Assembly (NCBI RefSeq): GCF_014196835.1
Contig: NZ_JACIEK010000001.1
Span: forward strand, 62,001-126,000
Length of the DNA stretch: 64,000 bases
Source: Aureimonas pseudogalii
GTDB taxonomy: Bacteria; Pseudomonadota; Alphaproteobacteria; Rhizobiales; Rhizobiaceae
Direction: 5' to 3'
Shown here: piece by piece, positions 8,582-17,785 of the stretch
Layout: each line of letters opens with the position of its first letter
Numbering within the stretch: position 1 is the first letter of the stretch
Program-made: the position numbers and the translations under genes
Notes under the pieces: model-generated
The model's input: only the letters and a program-made list of their open reading frames with translations
What the model was told of the DNA's origin: nothing
Database searches by the model: none

Positions 8582-10486
8582 ATGGCCGCCATCGGCGACA
8601 ACTCCTCCAAGGCGTCCCGGCCCAAGACCGCCGACCGCGAGCCCTTCCGGCGCGCGGTGGCGGGCTGCATGCGTGCCATCGCCGGCGAGAGCGAACTGGA
8701 GGTCGTCTACGGCAACGAGCGGCCGGGCCTCAGCGGCGACCGGGCACGCCTGCCCGAACTGCCGAAGCGCGCGAGCGCCGGCGACGTCGCGATCACCCGC
8801 GGGCTCGGCGACGCCATGGCGCTGCGCAAGGCGCGCCACGACGCGCGCATCCATGCCACGCTCTCGCCCGAGGGGCGCGGCGCGCGCGCCGTGTTCGACG
8901 CGGTGGAGCAGGCGCGCTGCGAATCGATCGGCGCCAACGCCATGCCCGGCATCGCCGCCAATCTCGGCGCGATGCTGGAGGACAAGTATCTGCGCTCCAA
9001 CCTCGCCGACGTGACCGACCGCGCCGAGGCGCCGATCGAGGATGCGCTCGCGCTGATGGTGCGCGAGAAGCTGACCGGCCGCCCGGTTCCGCCCAGCGGG
9101 CAGGCGGTGGTGGACGTCTGGCGCGACTGGATAGAGGAGAAGGCCGGTCGCAAGTTCGAGCGGCTCGGTGAGACGCTGGAAGACCAGCGCTCCTTTGCCC
9201 GCGCCATCCGCGACATGCTCGTCTCCATGGAGATGGCCGAGGAACTCGCCGACGATTCGCAGGACCAGGACGAATCGACCGAGGAAGAGGCCGGCGACAA
9301 CCAGAGCCGCGACCAGGAAGAGGGCTCCTCCGAGGACAGCGAGGGCCAGGACGAGGCCGAGCCGCAGGAATCGGAAGGCGACTCGGAGAACGAGGACGCC
9401 GCCGAGGCCGAGACCTCTGAGGTCACGGCCGAGGATCCCGTCGACGACGAGGAGCCGGATTCCGAGACGCCCGGCGAATCGCGACGGCCCAACCAAGCAA
9501 TGCCGCGCGATCTCGGCGATACCGACTACCGCGTCTTCTCCGAGGATTTCGACGAGACGATCGCCGCCGAGGAGCTCTGCGACGAGGCCGAACTCGACCG
9601 GCTCCGCTCCTTCCTCGACAAGCAGCTCGTCTCGCTGCAGGGGGCCGTGGGCCGTCTCGCCAACCGGCTGCAGCGCCGGCTGATGGCGCAGCAGAACCGC
9701 GCCTGGGACTTCGATCTCGAAGAGGGCTATCTCGATACCGCGCGCCTGACGCGCCTCGTCATCGACCCGATGCAGCCGCTCTCCTTCAAGATGGAGCGCG
9801 ACACGCAGTTCCGCGACACGATCGTGACGCTGCTCATCGACAATTCCGGCTCGATGCGCGGCCGTCCCATCACCGTGGCGGCGACCTGCGCCGACATTCT
9901 CGCGCGTACGCTGGAGCGCTGCGGCGTGAAGGTGGAGGTGCTCGGCTTCACGACGCGCGCCTGGAAGGGCGGGCAGTCGCGCGAGGCCTGGTTGAAGGCC
10001 GGCAAGCCGCAGAAGCCGGGCCGCCTCAACGACATCCGCCACATCGTCTACAAGAGCGCCGACGCGCCCTGGCGCCGCGCCCGGCGCAATCTCGGCCTGA
10101 TGATGCGCGAGGGCCTCCTGAAGGAGAACATCGACGGCGAGGCGCTGATCTGGGCGCACAACCGGCTGCTGGCCCGCTCCGAGCAGCGCCGCATCCTGAT
10201 GATGATCTCGGACGGCGCGCCGGTCGACGATTCGACGCTGTCGGTGAACCCCGGCAACTATCTGGAGCGTCACCTGCGGGCCGTGATCGAGGAGATCGAG
10301 ACGCGCTCGCCGGTGGAGCTTCTCGCCATCGGCATCGGCCACGACGTGACGCGCTACTACCGCCGCGCTGTCACCATCACCGACGCCGAGGAGCTGGCGG
10401 GCGCGATGACCGAACAGCTCGCGGCGCTCTTCGAGGACGAGGGTTCGGTGCCGGTGCGCCGGCGACAGGCCGCCGGTCGGCGTTGA
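8582..10486 (+). CDS. cobT: Aerobic cobaltochelatase subunit CobT
   Basis: Partner of CobS in the cobalt-insertion chaperone complex (634 aa). After an alpha-helical N-terminal part comes a strongly acidic, disordered linker (about residues 220-302, rich in Glu, Asp and Ser), then a C-terminal von Willebrand A domain. The metal-dependent adhesion motif DNSGS is at residues 420-424, with the SDGAPVDDS segment further on. This matches the usual CobT layout and length. The last base of its stop codon is the first base of the next start (TGATG), so the downstream phytase-like gene is probably co-translated. Confidence 0.95.
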   Translation: MAAIGDNSSKASRPKTADREPFRRAVAGCMRAIAGESELEVVYGNERPGLSGDRARLPELPKRASAGDVAITRGLGDAMALRKARHDARIHATLSPEGRGARAVFDAVEQARCESIGANAMPGIAANLGAMLEDKYLRSNLADVTDRAEAPIEDALALMVREKLTGRPVPPSGQAVVDVWRDWIEEKAGRKFERLGETLEDQRSFARAIRDMLVSMEMAEELADDSQDQDESTEEEAGDNQSRDQEEGSSEDSEGQDEAEPQESEGDSENEDAAEAETSEVTAEDPVDDEEPDSETPGESRRPNQAMPRDLGDTDYRVFSEDFDETIAAEELCDEAELDRLRSFLDKQLVSLQGAVGRLANRLQRRLMAQQNRAWDFDLEEGYLDTARLTRLVIDPMQPLSFKMERDTQFRDTIVTLLIDNSGSMRGRPITVAATCADILARTLERCGVKVEVLGFTTRAWKGGQSREAWLKAGKPQKPGRLNDIRHIVYKSADAPWRRARRNLGLMMREGLLKENIDGEALIWAHNRLLARSEQRRILMMISDGAPVDDSTLSVNPGNYLERHLRAVIEEIETRSPVELLAIGIGHDVTRYYRRAVTITDAEELAGAMTEQLAALFEDEGSVPVRRRQAAGRR

Positions 10487-11514
10487 TGCTGCATGGGATG
10501 CGGCGTCGCTGGGTCGCGACGGCCCTGCTTCTCGCCGTCGCGACGCTCGGCAGCGACACGCCTCTCATGGCGGCCGCCGAGACGATCGAGACCAGCGCCC
10601 GCCCGATCTCGCAGTTCCGGATCGGCTCCGCGGAGCGGCGCTTCGGCAATCTCGAATTCGTCGGCGGCTTTTCCTACCGCTCGTCCGACCGTCGGCTTGC
10701 CGGCGTCTCGGCCTTCCGCATGCGCGACGGCGGCGAGCGCTTTCTGGCGGTGACCGATGCCGGCCTGTGGTTCGCCGGCGCCATCCGCCGCGATGGGGAG
10801 GGTCGACCTGTGGGTCTCGGCGACACGCGCCTTGCGCCCATGCTCGACGCGAACGGACGGACCTACGGGCGCAAGAGCGACGCGGATGCCGAAGGGCTGG
10901 CACTCGCGGGTGGACGGGCGATCGTCTCCTTCGAGGGACGCCATCGCATTGAATCCTTCGCCCTTCCCGCCGGTGACGCGCTGCCCGACAGCGAGCGCCC
11001 TCGCCCCGTGCCGATGCCGCTGACGCGGCAGGAGCTGCGCTCCAACGGCGGCATCGAGACGATCGCGGTGGCGCCCGCGGCGAGCCCGCTGAAGGGCGCG
11101 ACGGTGGTAGTGGCCGAGCGCTCGATCGACGAGAACGGCAATCTTTACGGCGCTATTCTGGAACGCGGCGCCAAGGGCCTCTTCGCAGTGCGCCGACAGT
11201 TGCCCTGGGCGGTGACGGACGGCGCCTTCCTGCCGGACGGCGACCTGGTGCTGCTCGAACGCCGCTACGAGGGATTTGGGCGTATCGGCATGCGCCTGCG
11301 CCGGATCGCCGGCGGCGACATCCGACCCGGCGCCACGGTGGACGGGCCGGTGATGCTGGAGGCCGATCTCGGCGACGAGATCGACAACATGGAAGGGCTC
11401 GACATCTGGCGGAACGGCGCCGGCCAGACCGTCCTATCGCTCGTCTCCGACGACAACGGCTCGCTCTTCCAGCGCAATCTCTATCTCGAGTTTCGGCTCG
11501 TCTCGCCGGACTGA
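10486..11514 (+). CDS. Secreted esterase-like phytase-family protein
   Basis: A 342-aa exported protein of the phytase-like, beta-propeller-type family (esterase-like activity of phytase). A hydrophobic signal segment covers about residues 5-31, ending in LMAAAE. The mature part has the pattern SAFRMRDGGERFLAVTDAGLWF, then DADAEGLAL, GGIETIAV and DNMEGLDIW, which is typical of this family's repeats. Enzymatic activity has not been shown for most members, so phosphatase or phytase action is only a guess. The start is taken at the ATG sharing a base with the cobT stop; ATG at 10498 is an alternative. Linkage to cobST is common in this order, but a functional tie to cobalamin is not evident. Confidence 0.82.
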   Translation: MLHGMRRRWVATALLLAVATLGSDTPLMAAAETIETSARPISQFRIGSAERRFGNLEFVGGFSYRSSDRRLAGVSAFRMRDGGERFLAVTDAGLWFAGAIRRDGEGRPVGLGDTRLAPMLDANGRTYGRKSDADAEGLALAGGRAIVSFEGRHRIESFALPAGDALPDSERPRPVPMPLTRQELRSNGGIETIAVAPAASPLKGATVVVAERSIDENGNLYGAILERGAKGLFAVRRQLPWAVTDGAFLPDGDLVLLERRYEGFGRIGMRLRRIAGGDIRPGATVDGPVMLEADLGDEIDNMEGLDIWRNGAGQTVLSLVSDDNGSLFQRNLYLEFRLVSPD

Positions 11515-11533
11515 CTCGGCGACGCCGCAGGCC

Positions 11534-12226
11534 TCAGATGACGATTCGCGGCGCGTCCCGGTAGGGCAGCACGGAATTGACGATCACCCGGTAGGGCACG
11601 AGGCCGAAGATCGCGATGGCGAGCTTCACCGTGAAATCACCGAGCGCCCAGGAGATCCAGCGCGGCGCCTCGGTAGAGAAGACGCCGAGAAGCGGCGCGC
11701 TCTGCAAGGCGAAATCGTCGCTCGGGCCGAACACGGCCAGGAAGGGCGCGAAGGCCACGGTGAAGAAGATCGCGGTGTCGAGCATCGAGCCGGCCAGCGA
11801 GGATGCCGCGGGCGCCTTCCACCACGAGCCCTGGCGCAGGCGGTTGAAGACGGCGATGTCGAGAAGTTGCGCGGCGAGGAAGGCGAAGCCGGAGGCCGCC
11901 GCGATTCGCGCGAGACGCTCGCCCGTGGCGGCGAACTCGAGCAGCCCGGCGCGGAAGAGAAGCGGCGGCACCACCAGCGACGACGCGATGGCGAGCGCGA
12001 AGCCGAGATAGACGATGCGGCGCGCGACCCGCGGCCCGAACAGGCGGTTGTTCAGATCCGTCACCAGAAACGCGAAGGGATAGGTGAAGGCGCCCCAGGT
12101 GAGCACGTCGCCGAGCGCGAGGGCGCCGATCTGCCCCTCGACGGGAAACTGCACGAGGACGTTGGAGGCGAGCACGATGAGCGTCATTGCGGCCACGGGC
12201 AGGACGAGAAGTCCGGGTCGGGTCAT
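11534..12226 (-). CDS. Queuosine precursor transporter (YhhQ/VUT family)
   Basis: Six-helix inner-membrane protein (230 aa) of the DUF165/YhhQ family, which brings the queuosine precursor preQ0 or preQ1 into the cell for tRNA modification. The family hallmark TYPFAFLVTDLNNRLFG is in the second helix region, and GSWWKAPAASS and SMLDTAIFF follow. Two starts are possible: ATG at 12241, which lies inside a candidate riboswitch pseudoknot, and ATG at 12226, preceded by GGA at about 10 nt. I favour the second because the riboswitch fold would then mask the ribosome site. It follows rpmB on the same strand after a strong terminator. Confidence 0.88.
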   Translation of the reverse strand: MTRPGLLVLPVAAMTLIVLASNVLVQFPVEGQIGALALGDVLTWGAFTYPFAFLVTDLNNRLFGPRVARRIVYLGFALAIASSLVVPPLLFRAGLLEFAATGERLARIAAASGFAFLAAQLLDIAVFNRLRQGSWWKAPAASSLAGSMLDTAIFFTVAFAPFLAVFGPSDDFALQSAPLLGVFSTEAPRWISWALGDFTVKLAIAIFGLVPYRVIVNSVLPYRDAPRIVI

Positions 12227-12235
12227 GGCGGGTCG

Positions 12236-12268
12236 ATCCATTTTTTTAGGCTGGGGTATGGCACCAGC
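12236..12268 (-). promoter_or_regulatory. Candidate preQ1-I riboswitch
   Basis: Reading the minus strand, GCTGG (12268-12264) pairs with CCAGC (12254-12250) to form a 5-bp stem. The 9-nt loop TGCCATACC contains CCAT, which can pair with ATGG (12241-12238) after an A-rich tail CTAAAAAAA. This is the H-type pseudoknot layout of preQ1 class I aptamers: short stem, loop ending in C, A-rich linker, second stem that masks the start or ribosome site. The gene it precedes carries preQ0/preQ1, the expected target. The call is based on pattern matching by eye. Confidence 0.68.
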
Positions 12269-12293
12269 GACAGGTCGAAGGAGGTTCGGATAC

Positions 12294-12317
12294 GAAAACG
12301 CCGCCCGAAGGCGGCGT
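12294..12317 (-). terminator. Rho-independent terminator of rpmB
   Basis: Perfect 8-bp stem ACGCCGCC/GGCGGCGT around a stable TTCG tetraloop, followed by TTTC on the minus strand, 28 bases past the rpmB stop. It separates rpmB from the transporter gene. Confidence 0.75.
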
Positions 12318-12344
12318 CGAACTCTTGAAATCGGCGGACCGAAA

Positions 12345-12650
12345 TCAGGCGGCGACAGCCTCGGCGGTCGTCGCGGTCTTCTTGGCGATCTGGCGCTTCA
12401 GCAGCTTGGCGCGCTGCGACAGGTCGGTTTCGGGCGCCTTGGTCAGGAAGGCGTCGAGGCCGCCGCGGTGCTCGACCGAGCGCAGCGCGTGGGCGCTGAC
12501 GCGCAGGCGGAAACGCTGGCCGAGCGCGTCGGAGATCAGCGTGACCTGGCAGAGGTTCGGCAGGAAGCGGCGACGCGTCTTGTTGTTCGCGTGGCTGACA
12601 TTGTTACCGGACTGGACGGCCTTGCCGGTCAGTTCGCAAGCGCGTGACAT
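12345..12650 (-). CDS. rpmB: 50S ribosomal protein L28
   Basis: Ribosomal protein L28 (101 aa), a component of the large subunit. The start [24 protein letters not shown] is diagnostic, followed by [14 protein letters not shown] and the [15 protein letters not shown] segment. An AAAGGTGAT ribosome-binding site is seven bases before the ATG. Length is typical for alphaproteobacterial L28. It is divergent from a DUF3108 gene across a 300-base region and ends in a clear terminator. Confidence 0.97.
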   Translation of the reverse strand: MSRACELTGKAVQSGNNVSHANNKTRRRFLPNLCQVTLISDALGQRFRLRVSAHALRSVEHRGGLDAFLTKAPETDLSQRAKLLKRQIAKKTATTAEAVAA

Positions 12651-12950
12651 GGGATCACCTTTCAAACGTTCGATACGGCCGTTCGGGGCGCGCCGCCACC
12701 GAAACGGCAGCGCGATCATCGACCCCATGGCATGATCGGAAAATCGATCGTCCCTATAGTCGCCACCGTCCATTTCGTCAACCATCGTGGCCCGCCGTCG
12801 CACGCCATGCCCTTCGAAAGGCCGCCGCGGCCGGCGTTCCCGAGGGTTCGGCCCTTGCGGGTCGTCGCGAGCCTGCCATGATGAGGTCGTCTTCTCCCGA
12901 CCCTTCCCTCCACGTTTTTCGGCGCCGCGCGTCCGACACGGGAATCGCCC
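12651..12950. other. Divergent intergenic region rpmB/DUF3108, no gene seen
   Basis: Exactly 300 bases separate the start codons of rpmB and the DUF3108 gene. It must hold both promoters. I see no convincing small gene, repeat or structured RNA here; the open frames that cross it have no start or family match. Confidence 0.5.
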
Positions 12951-13736
12951 ATGCTCTGCCGACGTCTCGCCGCCGCGCTTCTCGTGCTCCTCGCCGCCGC
13001 GCCAGGCGCGCGGGCCGCGCCCGAATCGCTCGAGACCAACTACACGATCTCGCTGATCGGTCTGCCGGTCGGGCGTGCCAGCTTCCGCACGACGCTGGAC
13101 GGGCCGCGCTACCGCGTGGAGGGCACGCTCGCCTCCGCGGGGCTCGCCGATCTCGTGTCGAAGACCCAAGGCACGAGTTCGGTCTCGGGGCGTGTGCGGG
13201 CCGGACGGCTCCTCGCCGACCGCTATCGCCTCGCCTATACGAGCGACGCCAAGTCCTGGCGCTCGGACGTGCGCTATCGCGGCGGGCGCGCCGTCTCGGC
13301 CGATGTCGCCCCGCCGCCGCGCAACCCGCCGCAGCCCGACTTCGTGCCGGTGCGCAGGGCCCAGCTCGCCTCGGTGGTCGATCCCCTGAGCGGGCTGATG
13401 ATCAAGCCGGCCAAGCCCGATCCGGCGTCGCTTTGCAGTCGCACGCTGCCCTTCTACGACGGCTGGTCGCGGCTCGACCTCGCGCTGTCGCCGAGCGGCA
13501 CGCGCGCCTTCTCGACCGAGGGCTTCGAGGGACAGGCGATCGTCTGCGACGTGCGGGTGCGTGCCGTCAGCGGCTACCGCACGTCCTCGAACGGCATCAA
13601 GTATCTCTCCAGCCGCACGCTGCAGATCTGGTTCGCGCCGGTGCGCGACAGCGGCATCTTCGCGCCCGTCTACGTGCGCATTCCCACCGAGGTCGGCCCG
13701 CTCTCGCTCACCGCCACGACCTTCGCCAAGCCCTGA
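12951..13736 (+). CDS. DUF3108 secreted protein
   Basis: A 261-aa exported protein of the DUF3108 family, function unknown. The signal peptide (about residues 1-22) reads [22 protein letters not shown] with a probable cleavage after ARA. The mature part begins with [18 protein letters not shown], a typical DUF3108 opening in which a lipid- or outer-membrane-related beta fold is expected. The C-terminus [15 protein letters not shown] also fits the family. It is divergent from rpmB, an arrangement that recurs in Hyphomicrobiales. Two cysteines (in LCSRT and IVCDV) could form a disulfide in the periplasm. Confidence 0.82.
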   Translation: MLCRRLAAALLVLLAAAPGARAAPESLETNYTISLIGLPVGRASFRTTLDGPRYRVEGTLASAGLADLVSKTQGTSSVSGRVRAGRLLADRYRLAYTSDAKSWRSDVRYRGGRAVSADVAPPPRNPPQPDFVPVRRAQLASVVDPLSGLMIKPAKPDPASLCSRTLPFYDGWSRLDLALSPSGTRAFSTEGFEGQAIVCDVRVRAVSGYRTSSNGIKYLSSRTLQIWFAPVRDSGIFAPVYVRIPTEVGPLSLTATTFAKP

Positions 13737-13740
13737 GCGG

Positions 13741-14580
13741 TCAGAGTTCCAGCGTGCCCTCGACGAGGATGATCGTCTCGCCGCCGATCATCACCCGCCC
13801 GCCGGCGGCCGGGCGCACGTGGACGCGCCCGATGCGCCCGATCACGCTGCCCTGCGTGACTGTGTAGGGCTTGTCGAGCCGGCCCGTCGCCTGCCGCCAA
13901 CGCGCGATCGCGGCGTTGAGCGAGCCGGTTATCGGATCCTCCTTCACGCCGTGCCAGACGTCGATCATCCGCACCTCGAAATCGGTTTCGGCGCCGGCCT
14001 CGTGCGGTCCGATCAGGCCTATGGCGCGCTCATGCGGGAAATGTGCGCCGGACGGGTCGGCCGCCAGCACGGCAGCGGCACTGCGCAGTTCCAACACCTC
14101 CCATTCCGGACCGTTCACGAGATAAGCCGACCCCACAACGTCCCGCGGATCAAGATGCAGGACGCGGACGATCTCCGCGACCCGGTCCTTGCCGAGTTCG
14201 GTGATTCGCGTCTCGGGCGCTACGAAGGCTGGCACGTCGCCGCCGAGATCAACCTCGACGATGCCGATCGCGCATTCCTGCCGAACGAGACCGGGACGGG
14301 CCGGTGCGCCGCCGGCATAAGCCCAAGCCGCGCAGCTGCCGAGCGTCGGGTGGCCGGCGAAGGGCAGCTCGCGCGTCGTGGTGAAGATGCGAACCCGGTA
14401 GTCGGCCGCAGCCGGGTCGGTCGGCGGCTGGAGGAAGGTCGTCTCGGCCAGCTGCGTCCAGGCCGCGAAGCGCTGCATCGCCTCGTCGGACAGCCCCTCC
14501 CCGTCGAGCACCACCGCCAGACCGTTGCCGCAGGTCGGAACCGACGTGAACACGTCGCACTGGATGAACCGTCGTTTCAT
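13741..14580 (-). CDS. PhzF-family isomerase
   Basis: Protein of 279 aa in the PhzF family, named for phenazine biosynthesis but mostly made of isomerases with other or unknown substrates; no phenazine genes are nearby. It has the duplicated diaminopimelate-epimerase-like fold with catalytic Glu46 in LAETTFL, the substrate-binding [16 protein letters not shown], and [10 protein letters not shown] in the second half. GAGGAG stands about ten bases before the ATG. It converges on the DUF3108 gene with four bases between stops and is divergent from a DMT exporter gene. The substrate cannot be inferred. Confidence 0.88.
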   Translation of the reverse strand: MKRRFIQCDVFTSVPTCGNGLAVVLDGEGLSDEAMQRFAAWTQLAETTFLQPPTDPAAADYRVRIFTTTRELPFAGHPTLGSCAAWAYAGGAPARPGLVRQECAIGIVEVDLGGDVPAFVAPETRITELGKDRVAEIVRVLHLDPRDVVGSAYLVNGPEWEVLELRSAAAVLAADPSGAHFPHERAIGLIGPHEAGAETDFEVRMIDVWHGVKEDPITGSLNAAIARWRQATGRLDKPYTVTQGSVIGRIGRVHVRPAAGGRVMIGGETIILVEGTLEL

Positions 14581-14707
14581 GCGAATCGCTCCTCGCCCGT
14601 CGTCGGCCGATGATAGCCGCGGCCGGCCTCTTTGTCCGCGGGGCGCGTCCGGGTTTGACGGCGGGACGCCGCTCCGCTAGGCGCCCCTGACGAGACGGGG
14701 AACGGGC

Positions 14708-15583
14708 ATGGCGACGGCACTGGGCTTTTCGGCGATTCTCATGTGGTCGATGCTGGCGCTGCTGACGGCGCGCTCCGGCGACGTGCCCCCGTTCCAGATG
14801 AACGCAATGACCTTCGCGCTCGGCACGCTGGTCGGCGTCGCCGCGCTCGGCGTGCGGCGGGTGCCGTTCGCGGTCTTCCGGCAGCCGCCAAGCGTCTGGG
14901 CGCTCGGCATCGTCGGCCTCTTCGGCTACCACGCGCTCTACTTCGCGGCGCTGCGCAACGCGCCGGCCGCCGATGCCAGCCTCATCGCCTATCTCTGGCC
15001 GCTGCTCATCGTGCTGGGCTCGGCGATGCTGCCGGGCGAGCGGCTGCGCTGGTTCCACCTGGCGGGCGCCCTGCTCGGCCTGTCCGGCGCCGGGCTCATC
15101 ATCGCCTCGCGCGGCGCCCTCGCCTTCTCGCCCCAATACGCGCTCGGTTACGGGCTCGCCGCCCTCTGCGCGCTGTTCTGGTCGAGCTACTCGCTGCTCT
15201 CGCGGCGCGTCGCCGAGGTGCCGAGCGACGTCGTGACCGGCTTCTGCGCGACGACGGCGATCCTCTCGTTCCTCGCCCATCTCGCCTTCGAGACCACCGT
15301 CTGGCCGGCCGGCGCCTCGCAATGGCTGGCGGTTCTCGCGCTCGGCCTGCTGCCGGTCGGCGCGGCCTTCTACACCTGGGACATCGGCGTGAAGCGCGGC
15401 GACATCCAGCTGCTGGGCGCCGCCAGCTATGCCGCGCCGCTCCTCTCGACGCTCGTGCTCGTCGCCTTCGGCGAGGCCGCGCTCACCCCGTCCATCGTCG
15501 CAGCGGCGCTGCTCATCACCGCCGGCGCGGTGCTGGCGGCGCTGCCGCTGTTCCGCCGGTTGCTCGCGGCGCGCGCCCCTTGA
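14708..15583 (+). CDS. DMT-superfamily exporter (EamA, YddG-like)
   Basis: Ten-helix membrane protein of 291 aa made of two EamA repeats, predicted to export a small metabolite. The arrangement of the first repeat (FSAILMWSMLALLTARSGDVPPFQMN and GYHALYFAALRNAPAADASLIAYLWP) resembles the YddG branch, which exports aromatic amino acids, but substrate is uncertain. The start codon has GGGGAACGG upstream. It is divergent from the phzF-like gene and convergent with the cupin gene, three bases apart. Confidence 0.82.
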   Translation: MATALGFSAILMWSMLALLTARSGDVPPFQMNAMTFALGTLVGVAALGVRRVPFAVFRQPPSVWALGIVGLFGYHALYFAALRNAPAADASLIAYLWPLLIVLGSAMLPGERLRWFHLAGALLGLSGAGLIIASRGALAFSPQYALGYGLAALCALFWSSYSLLSRRVAEVPSDVVTGFCATTAILSFLAHLAFETTVWPAGASQWLAVLALGLLPVGAAFYTWDIGVKRGDIQLLGAASYAAPLLSTLVLVAFGEAALTPSIVAAALLITAGAVLAALPLFRRLLAARAP

Positions 15584-15586
15584 GGG

Positions 15587-16030
15587 TCAACTGCCGGATG
15601 CGCGCGGTGTCGGGCTCCAGTCCGGCGGTGCCAGTTCGAAGCTCTCGAAGCGAAACCCAGGCGCCACCGTGCAGCCGACCAGCGTCCATTCGCCCAGACT
15701 CGTCGCCGTCTGCCACCAGTCGGCGGGCACCGTGAACTGCGGCTCTTCGCCGGTGGCGAGGCTCGGCCCCAGGCGATGGGCGGAGGCGTCGTGCCCGTTC
15801 GGCGAGACTGTGAGCACGAGCGGCGCGCCGCCATACCAGTGCCAGGTCTCGGCGGCGTCGCGCACGCGGTGCCATTCCGAGGTCTCGCCGAGATCGAGCA
15901 GATAGTAGATCGCGGTGGAGCGCGCGCGGCCCGTCTCGTCGCACGCCTCGTCCTCGAAGGTTTGGCGATACCAGCCGCCTTCCGGATGCGGCTCCAGCTT
16001 GAGGCGCCGGATGATCTCGCGCGCGCTCAA
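15587..16030 (-). CDS. Cupin-fold DUF985 protein
   Basis: Single-domain cupin of 147 aa from the DUF985 group, whose members are usually annotated only as cupin-superfamily proteins. It contains EPHPEGGWYRQTF, AIYYLLDLGETSEWHRV and GCTVAPGFRFESFEL, all typical of the family; the His in the WHRV segment may be a metal ligand. The start is TTG and overlaps the gloB stop codon (TTGA), with AGAGGAA about eight bases upstream, so it is translated with gloB. Function is unknown. Confidence 0.84.
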   Translation of the reverse strand: MSAREIIRRLKLEPHPEGGWYRQTFEDEACDETGRARSTAIYYLLDLGETSEWHRVRDAAETWHWYGGAPLVLTVSPNGHDASAHRLGPSLATGEEPQFTVPADWWQTATSLGEWTLVGCTVAPGFRFESFELAPPDWSPTPRASGS

Positions 16031-16797
16031 TAGCCGTTCCTCTTCTCGCGCAGCGCCGCGAAGACCGCGACGGGATCGGCGCCCGCCATGTCCATCGCCG
16101 CCGCGAGATCGGGATCGTCGGCCCGCAGGAACGGGTTGGTGCGCTTCTCGCGCCCGAGCGCCACCGGCAGCGTGGCGCGCCGCTCCACCCGCAAGTGCTC
16201 CACCTCCTTCACCCGCTCCTGCAGGAGAAGGTTGCCGGGATCGACGTCCACCGCGAAGCGCGCGTTGGTGGCGGTGTATTCATGGCCGCAATAGAGCATC
16301 GTGTCGTCGGGCAGCGCCCGCAGCCGCTGCAGGCTCGCCCACATCGTCGCCGCGTCGCCCTCGAACAGGCGTCCGCAGCCGAGCGAGAAGAGCGCATCGG
16401 CGGCGAACAGCGCCTTGGCGCCCGGCAGGTAGTAGGACACCTCGCCGGCCGTGTGGCCGGGCGTGTCGATCACCTCGACGTCGATCCCGCCGATCGCGAA
16501 CGCCTCGCCGCCCGACACCGCCCGGTCGAGGCCGGGAATGCGCTGACGCTCGCCGGCGGGTCCGATGATCTCAACCGAGAAGCGGCTCTTCAGCGCGAGA
16601 TTGGCGGCGACGTGGTCGTCGTGATGATGCGTGGTGAGGATATGCGTCAGCCTCCACCCCTCGGCGTCGAGCGCGGCGAGGATCGGCGCCTCCTCCGGCG
16701 CATCGATCGAGACGGTGACGTTCGATTCAGGATCGTGGACGAGCACCCCGAAATTGTCGCTGCGGCAGGTGAACTGGCGGATCTCGATGGTCGGCAT
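16027..16797 (-). CDS. gloB: Hydroxyacylglutathione hydrolase (glyoxalase II)
   Basis: Metallo-beta-lactamase-fold hydrolase of 256 aa that splits S-D-lactoylglutathione to D-lactate and glutathione, completing methylglyoxal detoxification. The binuclear metal motif THHHDDH is at residues 56-62, followed by DTPGHTAGEVSYY and CGHEYTATNARFA. The C-terminal HAGH-type helical domain contains RTNPFLRA, which binds glutathione in characterised enzymes. It is divergent from a methyltransferase gene, as in many relatives, and overlaps the downstream cupin gene. Confidence 0.95.
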   Translation of the reverse strand: MPTIEIRQFTCRSDNFGVLVHDPESNVTVSIDAPEEAPILAALDAEGWRLTHILTTHHHDDHVAANLALKSRFSVEIIGPAGERQRIPGLDRAVSGGEAFAIGGIDVEVIDTPGHTAGEVSYYLPGAKALFAADALFSLGCGRLFEGDAATMWASLQRLRALPDDTMLYCGHEYTATNARFAVDVDPGNLLLQERVKEVEHLRVERRATLPVALGREKRTNPFLRADDPDLAAAMDMAGADPVAVFAALREKRNGY

Positions 16798-16945
16798 GGC
16801 GTTGGCGTCCCCTGCGGTTTTGCAGGGAGATAGCGCGGCGGGAGCGGTTCGGCAGCGCCTCGCCCGCGCAAGGGTTCCGCCGCTTGGCGGAAGCGACTAG
16901 GCTGCGGGCCGAAGCCGCCCCAACCCCGACGGGAATCTCCTCTCC

Positions 16946-17704
16946 GTGAATGCCGACATCGTCGATCTTCGCGATTTCTACGCGTCGCGACTGGGCGAGG
17001 TCGCCGTGCGCTCGCTCGCCTATTCGCTGGCGCCCGTGTGGAAGCCCATCCACCAGGAGCGGCTGGTGGGTCTCGGCTACGTCACGCCCTATCTCGACCG
17101 GCTGACCGGCGACGCCGACCACACGCTCGCCTTCATGCCGGCGACGCAAGGCGCGATGACCTGGCCGTTCGGCCGGCCCTCGCTCGCCGCACTCGTCCAC
17201 CCCTCGGACCTGCCGCTCGGCGACGCCTCGGTCGATCGCATCCTGATGGTTCATGCGCTGGAATTCGCCGAGAACCCGACCGAGATGCTAAACGAGACCT
17301 GGCGCGTGCTCGCCCCCGGCGGCCGCCTCGTGCTCGTGCTGCCGAACCGGCGCGGGCTCTGGTCGCGGGCCGAGCACACGCCCTTCGGCTCGGGTCGGCC
17401 CTGGTCGCGCGGGCAGGTGACACGGCTCTTGCGCGAGACGATGTTCACGCCCTCCGGCTTCTCGGATGCGCTGCACTTCCCGCCGTTTCGCCGGCCCGGC
17501 TTCCTCAAGCTCGCGGGTGTCTGGGAGGGGATGGGGCGTCGCAACTGGCCGATCTTCGCCGGCGTCATTATCGTCGAGGCGACGAAGCTCGTCTATCGCG
17601 GCATCCCCGTCACCTCGCGGCACGACATCCGCAAGCACGTGCGTCGCCCGCTCCTCGTGCCTCAGGGAGGCGGCGCGCCCGCGCTCAACCTCGAAACGGA
17701 GTAG
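16946..17704 (+). CDS. SAM-dependent methyltransferase
   Basis: A 252-aa class I methyltransferase-like protein of the type found divergent from gloB in Hyphomicrobiales. The motif-I region is degenerate, but the later blocks ASVDRILMVHALEFAENP and TWRVLAPGGRLVLVLPNRRGLWSR are typical post-I and motif-III segments. The start is GTG, since no other in-frame start precedes the conserved region. The substrate is unknown; the C-terminal basic stretch (SRHDIRKHVRRP) is of unclear role. An independent transcription unit is likely because the next gene begins 81 bases later. Confidence 0.85.
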   Translation: MNADIVDLRDFYASRLGEVAVRSLAYSLAPVWKPIHQERLVGLGYVTPYLDRLTGDADHTLAFMPATQGAMTWPFGRPSLAALVHPSDLPLGDASVDRILMVHALEFAENPTEMLNETWRVLAPGGRLVLVLPNRRGLWSRAEHTPFGSGRPWSRGQVTRLLRETMFTPSGFSDALHFPPFRRPGFLKLAGVWEGMGRRNWPIFAGVIIVEATKLVYRGIPVTSRHDIRKHVRRPLLVPQGGGAPALNLETE

Positions 17705-17785
17705 CCCTCCGCTTGTGGATCGTTCGGCCGCGCCTATCTCTTGCGGCGAGGCAGAAGCGTTCGGCCTCTGACGAAAGGATTTTCC

